Shown here: in pieces, positions 47,077 through 55,480 of the stretch
Layout: every line of letters begins with the position of its first letter
How positions within the stretch are numbered: the first letter of the stretch is position 1
Source: Kribbella caucasensis
Lineage (GTDB): Bacteria > Actinomycetota > Actinomycetes > Propionibacteriales > Kribbellaceae
DNA length: 64,000 bases
Assembly: GCF_004361855.1 (NCBI RefSeq)
Contig: NZ_SNWQ01000012.1
Location: forward strand, 133,044 to 197,043
Direction: 5' to 3'
Program-made: the position numbers and the translations under genes
Notes under the pieces: model-generated
Told to the model about the DNA's origin: nothing
The model's database searches: none
The model's input: only the letters and a program-made list of their open reading frames with translations

Positions 47077-48978
47077 CTAAGGACCGTCAGCCCAGGGGTC
47101 CGGATAGCCCGTGAGGTTGCGGTGGAACTCGTCGGCAGCGGGGTTGCGGTATGGGCGTGCGGTGTTGCCGAGTGGGTGAGCGAATCCGCCGAGTGGGCGA
47201 GTCGCCCGGCCGGGTGGGTCCGCGTATCCGCGCTTTGGTTGAGCGGCGTCGTCGATCGGCCCGTCGCCAGAGGGAACTGGCCCGGTGTGGCAGGCAGCAG
47301 CTGGTATGGGGCTGGTGTCCGGTGTGGTGGGCGCGATCGGCCCCGGCGCGGGTTTGGTTGGCCCGGGCTCGGTTGTGGTTGGCCTGACACCTGGTGGGGT
47401 TTCGGGTGCAGGCGCGGGTGAGCCGCCGCCTGGCCCCGGGGCGGGTGGGCTGCCGGGCGGCACGTCGGATGGGCTGGTGTTCCAGGGATCCGGTGGCGCG
47501 TCGGATGGGCTTGTGGTCCTGGGATCCGGGGGCGCGGCAGGAGTTCGGCTGCGGGTTGGGGTGGCCCAGTCGGGGCGGGACAGCACCGGGCGACCGTTGA
47601 CCATCTCGATGGTCCAGTGGCCGTGATGGATTTCGATGTGGTGGGCCTTGCAGAGCAGGACCAGGTTGTCGACCCGGGTCGGGCCGCCGTTGGCCCAGTG
47701 CACGAGGTGGTGGGCCTCGCACATCGCCGGTGGAGCGCCACAGACCACGCAGCCCTTGTCTCGGGCGTTCAACGCACGCCGCATGGCCCGGTTGACGAAG
47801 CGTTCTTCGGTGCCGACATCGAGGGGCTCGGAGTTGGCGCCGAGGACGAGGGGGATGATGCCGGCGTCGCAGGCCAGCCGGCGGATCGCGGCCGCGGACA
47901 GGGTGCCGCCGTGGGCCAGGTCGCCGGTGCCGGTGCCGGCGAGCAGGTCGGCCAGCGAGATGGTGACGGTGATGTGGGGTTTGATGCCGCCGTGGGCCGG
48001 GGCGGCACCGGTGGCGGCGGCGGTGTGCAGGATGTCGGTGAGGCCGTCGGCCTGGAGTTTCCCGCGGCTGCGCGGGTCCCGCTGCCCGTCGGGGGTCTTG
48101 TGGGGCTTGGAGTTGGCGAACACCATCGTCTGCAGCAGCTCCGCGTTGTCACCGGCCAGGAACCCGCCGAACTTGATGCCGTCGTCGGTCCGCTTCAACC
48201 AGAGCCGTTCGTTCGCGGCGGCGCGTTTCTCGGCCGGTTCGGGGCCGTCGGTGTCGAGCCGGTTGCGGACCTCCCGGCCGAGCTTGCGCAGCTCGCCGGG
48301 CGGCAGGACCTGGGCGGCCTTGACCATCTGTTCCTCGGCGAACCGCAGGGACTCGGCCGAGACCCGCGCCGACGACGGGATCTTGTCCAGCGCATCGACG
48401 ATCACGGCCGCCTGCCCAGGGTGCAGCACCAGCGGACCGGCCGCCGGCTCCCCATCCAGCTCCGCCCCGTCCGCGTGCTCGGTCTGCTCCGCCGCGTCCG
48501 CGTGCTCGGTCTGCTCCGCCGCGTCCGCGCCCGCCGCTGTGTTCGCCCCCGCATCGGTTGCCGCCGTCTGTCCGTCCCGGTCGGCGTCGGCGGTCGCCTC
48601 CGCATGCGCAGACGTCTCGCCGCTCGTCGCGTTCGCCGTCACGTCGGCCGCGGTTTCCTCTGCTGGCGCTGGGGTTTCGGCGTCGGGTGGTGTGGGGTCG
48701 GTGTGGAGGGCGGCGGAGACCGCTGTGTACTTGGGAAGGGCGTGGGCGAGTTTGAGGTCTCGGCGGACCTCGGTCGGATCGAGGCGGTGGCGGATCGCGA
48801 TCAGGGTGACCGTGTCGCGGGCGCCGAGTTCGGTGGCGTAGCCGTCGGTGTCCAACGCGGCCAGCAACTCCAAGCGGCGGGTGGACAGGCGGGTGAGGTC
48901 GGCCTGCAACTCGTCGAGGGCCGTCAGCTTGTCGCTGCCGGTCATCGACCACGCGGGCCGCTCATCCAACCTGTCCAT
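47077..48978 (-). CDS. DUF222 / HNH endonuclease (13E12 family)
   Basis: A 633-residue protein. The N-terminal DUF222 helical region has an acidic, Ala/Thr-rich insertion including the tandem repeat DAAEQTEHA (about residues 150-170). The HNH domain near residues 440-490 reads CVVCGAPPAMCEAHHLVHWANGG...NLVLLCKAHH, with zinc Cys pairs and the catalytic His-His. A Pro-rich tail of ~150 residues with PSDAPPDPWN/PSDVPP near-repeats follows. The family is multicopy in actinobacteria and often SOS-linked, but its physiological target is not established. The start is ATG 48978; no strong ribosome site. The promoter region carries the CCTTAT-ct-ATAAGG palindrome. Confidence 0.85.
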   Translation of the reverse strand: MDRLDERPAWSMTGSDKLTALDELQADLTRLSTRRLELLAALDTDGYATELGARDTVTLIAIRHRLDPTEVRRDLKLAHALPKYTAVSAALHTDPTPPDAETPAPAEETAADVTANATSGETSAHAEATADADRDGQTAATDAGANTAAGADAAEQTEHADAAEQTEHADGAELDGEPAAGPLVLHPGQAAVIVDALDKIPSSARVSAESLRFAEEQMVKAAQVLPPGELRKLGREVRNRLDTDGPEPAEKRAAANERLWLKRTDDGIKFGGFLAGDNAELLQTMVFANSKPHKTPDGQRDPRSRGKLQADGLTDILHTAAATGAAPAHGGIKPHITVTISLADLLAGTGTGDLAHGGTLSAAAIRRLACDAGIIPLVLGANSEPLDVGTEERFVNRAMRRALNARDKGCVVCGAPPAMCEAHHLVHWANGGPTRVDNLVLLCKAHHIEIHHGHWTIEMVNGRPVLSRPDWATPTRSRTPAAPPDPRTTSPSDAPPDPWNTSPSDVPPGSPPAPGPGGGSPAPAPETPPGVRPTTTEPGPTKPAPGPIAPTTPDTSPIPAAACHTGPVPSGDGPIDDAAQPKRGYADPPGRATRPLGGFAHPLGNTARPYRNPAADEFHRNLTGYPDPWADGP

Positions 48979-49025
48979 ACCGAAGAGCCTAGAGGGTGCC
49001 GCCGACAGTTTCTGAGCTCGGAAGG

Positions 49026-49039
49026 CCTTATCTATAAGG
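49026..49039. repeat. CCTTAT-CT-ATAAGG palindrome
   Basis: A 6-base inverted repeat 48 bases upstream of the HNH start, in a position where an operator could act on that gene. Confidence 0.4.
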
Positions 49040-49050
49040 GATCTGGGGAT

Positions 49051-49161
49051 TGGCAAGTTCCTGCCACTATCCACAGGACGGCGCGCCAAGGAGGCCGCCG
49101 GGGAGCACGGCACTGAGGTAAGGGGTGCATGGAATGGCAAGCTCCTGCCACTGTCCACAGG
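49051..49161 (+). repeat. Two 27-base direct repeats, each with a TGGCA-N6-TGCCA palindrome
   Basis: Copies at 49051-49077 and 49135-49161 differ at two positions. Both contain TGGCAAG(T/C)TCCTGCCA followed by CACTxTCCACAGG-like sequence. They start 84 bases apart, which is eight helical turns, and lie between the divergent HNH and NmrA-like genes. Confidence 0.75.
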
Positions 49162-49215
49162 CTTTCGAGGTGAGCTCGTGGTCTGACAAGCTCGGAGCTG
49201 TTGAAAGGGGTGGTG

Positions 49216-50040
49216 ATGACGGTTCTGGTCACAGGCGCCAGTGGGAACGCCGGCGGCGCGGTTGTGGAGGCGTTGACGGAGGCTGGGGTACCCGGGCGGG
49301 CGTTGGTGCGGAAGGACATCCCGCTGCCGGGCGGGATCGAGGCGGTGCATGGCGACCTGAATCGGCCGGAGACATTCAAAGAGGCACTCGATGGCGTGTC
49401 CGGGATCTTCTTGCTGAGTGGGTACGAGCGGGTCGAGGAGCTGCTGGCGAACGCGGTCGAGGCCGGCGTGCGGAAGGTCGTGCTGTTGTCGAGCAGCTCC
49501 GTGGTTGGTACCGATACGGCGAACGCGGTCGCGGAGTACCACCAAGCCGCTGAGGATGCGGTGAAGGCGTCTGGGCTGGAGTGGACCTTCCTGCGGCCGA
49601 ACGCGTTCATGACGAACACCCTTCGCTGGCTCGATCAAATCCGCGCGGGCGACGTGATCCGCGTGCAGTGGCCGGACATAGCGATCAGTACGATCCACCC
49701 GCGCGACATCGCCGACGTCGCGGTGAAGGCGTTCACGGGGGATCACGGAGGTACCGCGTACCGGCTGACCGGGCCGGTCGCGCTGACTCCGGGCGAGCAG
49801 GTGGAGATCGTCGGCGAGGCGATCGGGCGGCCGTTGCGCGCGCAGGGGCTGAGCCGGGCTGAGACCCATGACGAGTTGTACGCCGCGATGCCGGCGAAGT
49901 ACGCGAGCGCGATGGAGAGCTTCTACGGCGACGGTGTCATCGACGAGACCACCGTCAACGACACCGTCGGGACCGTCACCGGACACGCCCCGAGGACCCT
50001 GCAGCAGTGGGCCCACGAGAACGCCGCCCTCTTCAGCTGA
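49216..50040 (+). CDS. NmrA-like NAD(P)-binding protein (atypical SDR)
   Basis: A 274-residue Rossmann protein: MTVLVTGASGNAGGAVVEAL (dinucleotide loop), ALVRKDIPLPGGIEAVHGDL, VVLLSSSSVV, the Tyr-containing EYHQAAEDAVKASGLEWTFLRPNAFM and a substrate-side region with HPRDIADVAVKAF. Such proteins are redox sensors or reductases of small substrates, like QOR2-type quinone reductases. The start is ATG 49216 with GGGG 5 bases upstream. The paired palindromes at 49051-49161 probably control it. Confidence 0.87.
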   Translation: MTVLVTGASGNAGGAVVEALTEAGVPGRALVRKDIPLPGGIEAVHGDLNRPETFKEALDGVSGIFLLSGYERVEELLANAVEAGVRKVVLLSSSSVVGTDTANAVAEYHQAAEDAVKASGLEWTFLRPNAFMTNTLRWLDQIRAGDVIRVQWPDIAISTIHPRDIADVAVKAFTGDHGGTAYRLTGPVALTPGEQVEIVGEAIGRPLRAQGLSRAETHDELYAAMPAKYASAMESFYGDGVIDETTVNDTVGTVTGHAPRTLQQWAHENAALFS

Positions 50041-50109
50041 CCACCGAGCCGACGCGCCGACCACCGACGCGCCGCGCCGCGCCGCCGACGCGCACAACAC
50101 CAAAGCTGA

Positions 50110-50514
50110 TCAGAGCTTGTTGTACTCCGCGTCCGTAACCAGGTCGCCCCACTCGGTCTCCGGTACGCCGGAGTCGGGCGCCGGCACTTCCCACATGGCG
50201 ATGTGGGTCATGAAATGGTCTGGGGCGGCGCCGTGCCAGTGCCATTCGCCGGGCGGTGTGTAGATGGTGTCCCCGGGCCGGATCTCCAACACGTCGCCTC
50301 CGCGGGCCTGGATGCGGCCGACGCCCTCGGTCACGTGCAGGGTCTGACCGACGGCATGCCGGTGCCAGCCGGTGCGGGCGCATGGGGTGAAGCGGACGAC
50401 GTTGACGCGGATGCGGGACGGTTCCTCGCCTCGCGTGATGACGTCGAAGTACACGTCGCCGGTGAACCACTCGGCCGGCCCCTTGGCAGACGGCCGTTTG
50501 GGCAGGATCTCCAT
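50110..50514 (-). CDS. Cupin-domain protein
   Basis: A 134-residue single cupin: motif 1 GWHRHAVGQTLHVTEGVGRIQARGG and motif 2 PGDTIYTPPGEWHWHGAA give His ligands for one metal. It resembles small cupins near carboxymuconolactone decarboxylases and manganese hydroxynitrile lyases. Substrate unknown. The start at 50514 follows AGGA with 6-base spacing; upstream codons lack a site. It converges with the NmrA-like gene, with which it may act in a detoxification step. Confidence 0.87.
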   Translation of the reverse strand: MEILPKRPSAKGPAEWFTGDVYFDVITRGEEPSRIRVNVVRFTPCARTGWHRHAVGQTLHVTEGVGRIQARGGDVLEIRPGDTIYTPPGEWHWHGAAPDHFMTHIAMWEVPAPDSGVPETEWGDLVTDAEYNKL

Positions 50515-50610
50515 TGCTTTCCTAACAGGAGGCAGCTGGTACATCCACAACCGTAAGAACGCCGCACCAGACCTGGGAGACCCTGCCGTTACCCCTCTCA
50601 GCAGGACACG

Positions 50611-53600
50611 TCAGCCGATCCGATCCAGGATCTCCTGCGACTTGGCCAACAGCAGTGGTGCTTCGGATTCGGTGTGCAGGGCAACGGCTTGTACGGCGTA
50701 CGGGCGGGCCGCGGCCGGGTCGCCGGCGGCCACGTGGACGGCGGCCAGCTGGGTGAGCGCGGAGCCGTGCAGCATCGGCATTTCGAGATGGTTGAAGAAG
50801 GCAACGGCCTGCTCCGCGAGCCGGCAGGCCTCGACGGGGTTGTCGAGGCTGAGCTCCAATGCGGACAGCCCGATGTTGGCGCGGACTTCGACCTCGATCG
50901 CCTTCGTCGACCGGGCGAGCGCGAGGGCGGCGTGATAGCTGTCGGCGGCTTCGGCGTAGCGGTCCAGGCCGGTGAGCGCGTCACCGATGGTGCAGCGGAG
51001 GTGGGCCTCGGTCAGCTGGTCCTGCACGTCCAGGACGATCTTCAAGCCACGGAGGGCGGCCGACTCGGCCTCGGCGTACTCGCCCCGGCTGCAGCGGATC
51101 CCCGCGAGCGTCTCCAGCGACTGGGCCAGGTCGCGCGGTCGGCCCAGCCGTTCGACGGCATCGAGTTCGGTGCTGATCACCGCGAAGGCCTCGTCCAGGT
51201 CGCCGAGAGTGTGGTGGATGTTGGCCATGGTGTGCAGCGTCGAACTCAGACCAGGACCCATCCCGAGCTCGTCGTGCAACGCCTTGGCCTCCAGCGTCGC
51301 GGCCATCGCCTCGCGAGGCCGGCCCAGTTGGTGCAGGATGGCGGCCAGGTTGCCGCTGGTCATGGCCATCTGGTTGCGGTTCGAGCCGGCCCAGGCGGCG
51401 TCGCGGGCGCGCTGGAAGTAGTCGTACGACTCGCGGACCCGGCCGAGGAACGACGTCGAGATGCCGACCGCGTTGAGCGCGCTGACCTCGCCGCTCGCGT
51501 CCCCGGCCCGATGGCTCCAGTCGGCGGCCGCGAGCAGATCCGGCAGGCTGTCCTCCATCCGGCCGAGGCTGGACAGCAGCCCGCCACGTGACCGGTGCAT
51601 CGCCCCGATCGCCTGCGCGTCGTCCGCCTCCTGCGCAGCCTCGAGCCCGGCGGCGACCGCGGCCTCCCAGTCGGCGACCAGCCCCTTCAGCTCGAACAGC
51701 ACCCGCAGCAGATCGGCCAGCAGCCAGGTGTACTCCGGTACGCCGGCGCGCGCCGTCACCGCGGTCACCAGGTTCGGCCGCTCGGCCGCCAGCCAAGATA
51801 TCGCTTCATCCGGACCGGGTAGCTCGTCGACGGTGACGTAGGAAGGCGAGGGCAGCCGCAACTTGCGCCGCCCGACGACCTGGACGGCCGCGGTGGTCCG
51901 CTGCAGATAGTCGCGCATCAGCCGATCAAGTGCGGCCTCCCGGCCCGGATCGCCAGTACTACGCTCCTGCGCGTAAAGCCGGAGCAGATCGTGGAACTGG
52001 TACCGCCCCGGCCGATGCTGCTGCACCAAGTTGGCCGCGGCAAGCAATTCCAGCACCGCCTCGGCCTCGTCCACAGGGACATCCATGAACGCAGCGGCAG
52101 CCGACGCGGTGAAGTCCGGGCCAGGTACGACCCCAAGCAACCTGAACAACCGCGAAGCATCAGGGCCGAGACTCTGGTACGACTGCTCGAACGCATTCCG
52201 CACCGCGGCCTGCGGATCACCAGCGACCGACAACTTCGTCAACCGATTACCCGACCGCAGCTCGGCCAGATACCTCGACGGATCGGTTCCCGGCCGCGCG
52301 GCCAGGTTCGACGCCGCGATCCGCAACGCCAACGGCAGATGCCCGCACAACCGCGCAAGCTCCTCCGCCTCACCCCGATCGAGCAACCGCGACCCCAGCA
52401 ACCTCGCCACCAGAGCAGCCGAATCATCAGCCGCCAACTCATCCAGGAGGACGCTCTGCCCACCCTCCAACGCGATCAGCCCGGCCAGTGAATTCCGGCT
52501 CGTGATCAGCACCGCGCACCCCGCGGTCCCCGGCAGCAACGGCCGGACCTGCGCCGCCTGACCGGCGTCGTCGAGCACGATCAACACCTGCCGATCGGCC
52601 AGCCGCGACCGCAGCAACGCGGCCCGCGCATCCTGACCTTCCGGAATCGCCGACGTCATCACACCGGTGTTCGCCAGCAGCTCAGCCAGTACGGCGTACG
52701 CGTCGCGCGGGTGATCGCCGGCGCCCGCCAACCCGACGTACCACTGCCCGTCCGGGAAAGCCGACCCCAACCGATGCCCGACCCGGATCGCCAGCGCCGA
52801 CTTCCCGACCCCGGGCGGTCCGGACAACGCGACGATCGGTACGCCGGTCGCCGGGTCGGTCAGCAGCTTCTCGATCCGGCTGACGAGTTCCGCGCGGCCG
52901 GTGAAGTCCGCGACCTCGAGTGGGAGCTGGCGATGGACCGGCCAGCTCGGCTGCGGTTCGGGAGTGGCCGGCGCGGTCAGCGACTCCGAGCCGGTCAGGA
53001 TCGCCTGCTGCAGATCGCGGAGTTCCTTGCCTGGTTCGATCCCGAGCTCGTCGACCATGATCCGCCGCGCGGCGTCGTACGCCGAGAGCGCCGCCGCCTG
53101 CCGGCCGCCACGGTAGAGCGCGAGCATCAGCTGGGCCCAGAGGCGTTCCCGCAGCGGGTGGTCGGCGGTGAGCGCGCGCAGTTCGGGGACGAGCTGGGCG
53201 TCCAGCCCGAGCCGCAGCCCGGCGTCGATCCGTCGCTCGACGATGCTGAGTCGCCGCTCGACCAGGGCCGGCAACTCCAGCCGCTCCAGCGCCTCGGAAC
53301 CGGTGTCGCCAAGCGGGTTGTCGCCCCACAACGCCAGCGCCTGCTGCAACAACTCGGACTCGGCCTGCGGATCCTGTTCGGCGACCTTGTCGGCCTTCGC
53401 GACCAGCTCCTCGAAGTCGGCCAGGTCGAGCCGGCCGGCGCCGAGGTGGATCAGGTATCCGCCGGCCTGGTTCTGGATCAGGCCGCCGTCCTCGCCGAGC
53501 GCCGCACGCAGCCGGTTGACGTACGTCTGCAGGGCACCGCGGGCGTCGACGGGCAGGTCCTCGCCCCAGATCCGCTCCGCGAGCTGGCTGACCGCGACCG

Positions 53601-53739
53601 GCCGGCCCGCCCGCAGCAACAGCACGGCGAGCAGCGCCCGGGGCTTGCGAGCCAGCACGATCGGCTCGCCGTCACGCTCGATCCCGACCTGCCGCAGCAG
53701 CGAGAAACGCAACAAGCCCGTCAAAGAGTGGCCCTTCAA
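50611..53739 (-). CDS. AfsR/SARP-family regulator with BTAD, NB-ARC and TPR domains
   Basis: A 1042-residue regulator: an OmpR-type DNA-binding domain (about 8-95, RKPRALLAVLLLRAGRPVAVSQLAERIWGED...LQTYVNRLRAALGE), BTAD (about 100-245), NB-ARC ATPase with Walker A GPPGVGKSAL and Walker B VLIVLDDAG, then TPR repeats to the C-terminus. SARP proteins switch on antibiotic clusters or global responses. The start is TTG 53739 without a ribosome site; TTG 53712 (MRFSLLRQVGIE) is a plausible alternative that fits the family start. The downstream cupin and ATP-grasp neighbours may be targets. Confidence 0.88.
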   Translation of the reverse strand: MKGHSLTGLLRFSLLRQVGIERDGEPIVLARKPRALLAVLLLRAGRPVAVSQLAERIWGEDLPVDARGALQTYVNRLRAALGEDGGLIQNQAGGYLIHLGAGRLDLADFEELVAKADKVAEQDPQAESELLQQALALWGDNPLGDTGSEALERLELPALVERRLSIVERRIDAGLRLGLDAQLVPELRALTADHPLRERLWAQLMLALYRGGRQAAALSAYDAARRIMVDELGIEPGKELRDLQQAILTGSESLTAPATPEPQPSWPVHRQLPLEVADFTGRAELVSRIEKLLTDPATGVPIVALSGPPGVGKSALAIRVGHRLGSAFPDGQWYVGLAGAGDHPRDAYAVLAELLANTGVMTSAIPEGQDARAALLRSRLADRQVLIVLDDAGQAAQVRPLLPGTAGCAVLITSRNSLAGLIALEGGQSVLLDELAADDSAALVARLLGSRLLDRGEAEELARLCGHLPLALRIAASNLAARPGTDPSRYLAELRSGNRLTKLSVAGDPQAAVRNAFEQSYQSLGPDASRLFRLLGVVPGPDFTASAAAAFMDVPVDEAEAVLELLAAANLVQQHRPGRYQFHDLLRLYAQERSTGDPGREAALDRLMRDYLQRTTAAVQVVGRRKLRLPSPSYVTVDELPGPDEAISWLAAERPNLVTAVTARAGVPEYTWLLADLLRVLFELKGLVADWEAAVAAGLEAAQEADDAQAIGAMHRSRGGLLSSLGRMEDSLPDLLAAADWSHRAGDASGEVSALNAVGISTSFLGRVRESYDYFQRARDAAWAGSNRNQMAMTSGNLAAILHQLGRPREAMAATLEAKALHDELGMGPGLSSTLHTMANIHHTLGDLDEAFAVISTELDAVERLGRPRDLAQSLETLAGIRCSRGEYAEAESAALRGLKIVLDVQDQLTEAHLRCTIGDALTGLDRYAEAADSYHAALALARSTKAIEVEVRANIGLSALELSLDNPVEACRLAEQAVAFFNHLEMPMLHGSALTQLAAVHVAAGDPAAARPYAVQAVALHTESEAPLLLAKSQEILDRIG

Positions 53740-53840
53740 TCAGCACTGATCCGATAGACCATCTTAGGTGAAACCCTTAGATCCTGGTCGAATCGTGGCG
53801 CGGGCCACGCATTGAGACCTTTCAGGGCCGGGGGCAAGCA

Positions 53841-53865
53841 GCGGGCCGCCCCTCGGACGGCCCGC
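53841..53865. terminator. Hairpin after the ATP-grasp gene
   Basis: GCGGGCCG (53841-53848) pairs perfectly with 53858-53865 around a 9-base loop, just beyond the ATP-grasp stop on the minus strand and upstream of the SARP gene. Confidence 0.55.
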
Positions 53866-53884
53866 CGGTCGATCAGTAGAGAAC

Positions 53885-55207
53885 TCAGCGCTGATAGAAG
53901 CAACAGGTCGCGGTGGCGCCGGTCGCCATGTTGACCACTCCACCGTCGAGCTCCTGCGAACCACGGACCCAGAGCCCGCCCAGCCCGCCGGAGACCAGGA
54001 ACGCGCCCCAGGTGAGCAACCACTGCTCACTGCCGTCATCGGTCAGGAAGACCTCGGGCACCGGCCGGATCCGGCGCTGCAACACCCACGGGTTGTCCAT
54101 GGCCTCATCCAGCCGGTCCGCCCAGGTGTCCGAATCGGTCTGCCAGCCGAGCAGTACGCCGTCGCCGCCGTGCAACGCGGTCGGTTTGAGCACCAACTCC
54201 TCGCGGTTGGCAAGGGCGCGCTCGCGCAGATCCACCTGCTGCCCGTCGACCGTGACCGGACCGCTGCGCACCATCCGCGTCCAGGGCAGGATCCGGTCCA
54301 GGGCAGCGAGCTCGTCGGCCGGGTAGCGGTCCCGGTAGGCCTCGTCCGACAACAGTGCGAGGGCTCCCTTGCTTCCGTAGAGCTCCGCGTCGAGCGGCGT
54401 GAAGATCGAGACGTGGCCACGCTCGGACGCCTGCAGCACGGGTTCGAGCAGTTCCACCGCACCCGGTTTGAGCACGTCCTCGATCATGAACAGCCGGAAC
54501 ACCACATCGATCGCTTGATCGCCCAGCCAGATCCGGTCGTCGCGGTACTCCAGCGCGTCCACCGGGCAGGCCAACGCGTCGATCCCGAGTGGCGCGAGCA
54601 TCGCGGCGCTCTTGTGCAGTTGACGTTCCAGCTCGGGATAGCTGTCCGGGAAGTCGGCGATCGCCATTACCGGCCGGACTCCGGTCGGCACCTTCGCCTC
54701 GGTCAGGATGGTCCGGACGACCTCTTCCATCGTCTCCGCGTAGGTCAGCTCGTTCGCCGCCACGAAATCGGCGATGAACGGATGCTCGAGCATCGCCGCG
54801 TTCAGCACCGGGTTGTCCACCCCGCCGACGGTGCTGCCGAGGTTGAGCTCCAGCAGGTGGAATCCGTTCTCGTCGCGGTACATGTCGGCGCGGCCCATCC
54901 GGCTCGGCGCCGGGCCCCGGCCGCGGCAGATCGCCTGCACCTGGCTCTCGGCCATCCCGACCGTGCGGGCGAACTCGGCCAGGTCGCCGCCGAAGACGCG
55001 CTCGGGCAGCCGGGTCAGCGCCGAGTGCAGCAGATCGAGGTCGGCGGCGAGCTGCCGGTAGGCGTTCGCCTCCAGGAACGCGGGCCGGCTGAGGCAGCGG
55101 CCCATGTAGCCCGTCGCATCCAGCCTGGGTGCGGCTGCCGACAGGATCGCGCTGGCTTGTGGCCCTCGATCCGCGGCGGCGGCGAGGTAGTCGTCGGTCA
55201 ATGACAT
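53885..55207 (-). CDS. ATP-grasp protein, glutathionylspermidine-synthase-like (circularly permuted)
   Basis: A 440-residue protein. The C-terminal part has ATP-grasp features: LVLKPTALHGGDGVLLGWQ (glycine-rich phosphate loop with Lys), NPWVLQRRIRPVPEVF and an acidic metal region. The N-terminal half contains GRADMYRDENGFHLLELNLGSTVGG, matching the substrate-side of GSP-synthase-like permuted ATP-grasp enzymes. It should ligate a carboxylate to an amine with ATP. Substrates are unknown; it lies alone, without an amidase or RiPP precursor beside it. AAGGAG sits 5 bases before the ATG. The SARP gene lies downstream on the same strand. Confidence 0.75.
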   Translation of the reverse strand: MSLTDDYLAAAADRGPQASAILSAAAPRLDATGYMGRCLSRPAFLEANAYRQLAADLDLLHSALTRLPERVFGGDLAEFARTVGMAESQVQAICRGRGPAPSRMGRADMYRDENGFHLLELNLGSTVGGVDNPVLNAAMLEHPFIADFVAANELTYAETMEEVVRTILTEAKVPTGVRPVMAIADFPDSYPELERQLHKSAAMLAPLGIDALACPVDALEYRDDRIWLGDQAIDVVFRLFMIEDVLKPGAVELLEPVLQASERGHVSIFTPLDAELYGSKGALALLSDEAYRDRYPADELAALDRILPWTRMVRSGPVTVDGQQVDLRERALANREELVLKPTALHGGDGVLLGWQTDSDTWADRLDEAMDNPWVLQRRIRPVPEVFLTDDGSEQWLLTWGAFLVSGGLGGLWVRGSQELDGGVVNMATGATATCCFYQR

Positions 55208-55374
55208 GAAAGCTCCTTGTCCTCCCCTGGTGGCGGCCCGGAATCCCTTGCTCCGTGAAGGTTTCGACCAAGAGCTGGGCAGCCGTGGGCGGCAGGTTAC
55301 GTGGCTTGACGAGGCTTGGGAAAGGGCTGAACCGACGTCGCCGAAAACAACCTGCGGATTGCCTGGGACGGCGT

Positions 55375-55394
55375 TACGATCAACAAACGTTTGT
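55375..55394 (+). promoter_or_regulatory. Candidate promoter -10 with palindromic operator before the ribosomal-protection gene
   Basis: TACGAT (55375-55380) followed by the perfect 12-base palindrome ACAAACGTTTGT (55383-55394), which would cover the transcription start. The shape suits a TetR-type repressor, but no such gene is adjacent. About 85 bases of leader remain before the TTG start. Confidence 0.45.
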
Positions 55395-55480
55395 CCCCTG
55401 GGAGCCATTGGAGATCCGAATGCGCCGTGCGTCGATCCACCCCGAGTCCACTGATCGGATCGACGCACCCATGAGGACCT

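Noticed and set aside
48460-48545. Tandem GCGTGCTCGGTCTGCTCCGC-like repeat as a minisatellite or CRISPR-like array.
   Set aside because: Two coding copies in frame within the HNH gene's acidic linker; no spacers and no further units.
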